Shown: in pieces, positions 22,927-23,306 of the stretch
Numbering within the stretch: the first letter of the stretch is position 1
Layout: the number at the start of each line of letters is the position of its first letter
From: Caldifarciminota bacterium UBA5631
Lineage (GTDB): Bacteria > Hydrothermota > Hydrothermia > UBA1063
Direction: 5' to 3'
Assembly (NCBI GenBank): GCA_002421425.1
Contig: DIJZ01000013.1
Coordinates: 1-23,306, forward strand
Length of the DNA stretch: 23,306 nucleotides
Translations under genes and position numbers: made by a program
Notes under the pieces: generated by a model
What the model saw: only the letters and a program-made list of their open reading frames with translations
What the model was told of the DNA's origin: nothing
The model's database searches: none

Positions 22927-23306
22927 TTTTTCTCCTTTAAAAGATACTGATATATGATTATACTCCTCAGAATTCGCTGAACGTACTCCCTGGTCTCTCT
23001 GAAAGGAATTAGCTCGATAAAAAGGGCTGGGTCGTGGGTAGGGTAGGTGCTGGTCCATTCTCTTGCTCTTGATTCACCAGCGTTGTAAGCACAGAGGGCG
23101 TGAATCAGATTTGGAAAAGTATCCATTAAAGCAGAGAGATACTTTGTACCGAGAGTAACATTTAGATCCGGAATCCTGAGAGAGTCTGGAGTAGCCTCTT
23201 TCATTATTCGTCTTGCTGTGGCGGGCATAATTTGCATAAGGCCAATAGCTCCTGCAGAGCTTACAGCTTGGGGATTGAATCTACTTTCTTCCCGGATTAG
23301 TGAAAT
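22923..23306 (-). CDS. Soluble lytic transglycosylase (SLT domain), 5' truncated
   Basis: The frame is open to the window edge, so the N-terminus is missing; 127 residues are visible. The catalytic segment is present: I-R-E-E-S-R-F-N-P, where the E before SRF is the general acid/base, followed by SAGAIGLMQIMPATA. CAYNAGESRAREW and FRETREYVQRIL complete the SLT fold of the Slt70/MltE-like family. It cleaves the MurNAc-GlcNAc bond of peptidoglycan with 1,6-anhydro ring formation, in the periplasm. It ends in YQYLLKEKK. Its stop overlaps the nfeD start, so the two are co-translated. Whether the missing part is a short signal region or a long Slt70 superhelical domain cannot be told. Confidence 0.93.
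   Translation of the reverse strand: MSLIREESRFNPQAVSSAGAIGLMQIMPATARRIMKEATPDSLRIPDLNVTLGTKYLSALMDTFPNLIHALCAYNAGESRAREWTSTYPTHDPALFIELIPFRETREYVQRILRSIIIYQYLLKEKK

Noticed and set aside
21661..23058. Long form of NfeD starting at 23058
   Set aside because: The extension is antisense-like filler over the transglycosylase gene. The ATG at 22926 has an SD, a signal peptide and a coupled stop/start.
1..23306. CRISPR arrays or insertion sequences
   Set aside because: No regularly spaced repeats, cas genes, transposase genes or terminal inverted repeats were seen on reading through the window.

Overview
The window looks like chromosome from an uncultured, diderm (Gram-negative-type) bacterium. 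Envelope genes point that way: an ADP-heptose-pathway adenylyltransferase, a PBP4-type DD-peptidase, a Spy/CpxP-like periplasmic protein, an NfeD protease and a lytic transglycosylase. Base composition is moderate, arginine is mostly AGA/AGG, and several genes lack a Shine-Dalgarno (SD) sequence. A candidate-phylum lineage (FCB/WOR-3-like, possibly thermophilic) is a guess; no phylogenetic marker settles it.

Region 1 (2-6073, + strand) is one tightly packed operon in which every junction overlaps: partial heptose adenylyltransferase, DacB-like carboxypeptidase, class III aminotransferase, LuxE-like acyl-protein synthetase, LuxC-like acyl reductase, QueD and QueE. The aminotransferase/LuxE/LuxC trio could activate a carboxylic acid, reduce it to an aldehyde and aminate it. 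QueD and QueE are consecutive steps to preQ0/queuosine.

Region 2 (6128-9961) holds a MATE exporter on the minus strand. Divergent from it are a SagB/ThcOx-like nitroreductase and a Spy/CpxP-like protein ending at a strong terminator. A GAF-GGDEF diguanylate cyclase and a tRNA-Pro(CGG) follow.

Region 3 (9962-17095) is a visibly more A+T-rich two-gene defence-type module directly after the tRNA: a large fusion of a BfiI-type PLD nuclease fold with an SNF2-family helicase, translationally coupled to a large Eco57I-type adenine methyltransferase. It is probably a restriction system in which the helicase protein carries the nuclease. This is the best candidate here for a poorly described system.

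Region 4 (17164-23306) returns to housekeeping and envelope genes. On the minus strand lipA is followed by a secreted single-HKD PLD protein and a secreted metallophosphatase-fold protein that has lost essentially all recognisable metal ligands. Divergent from lipA is miaB. Convergent with miaB is a small secreted protein of unknown function, then NfeD and a truncated lytic transglycosylase.

Cross-cutting signals: near-consensus -10 boxes lie only 6-9 nt upstream of the start codons of the MATE, GGDEF, lipA and miaB genes, suggesting leaderless mRNAs. The lipA and miaB promoters appear to overlap back to back at their -35 boxes.
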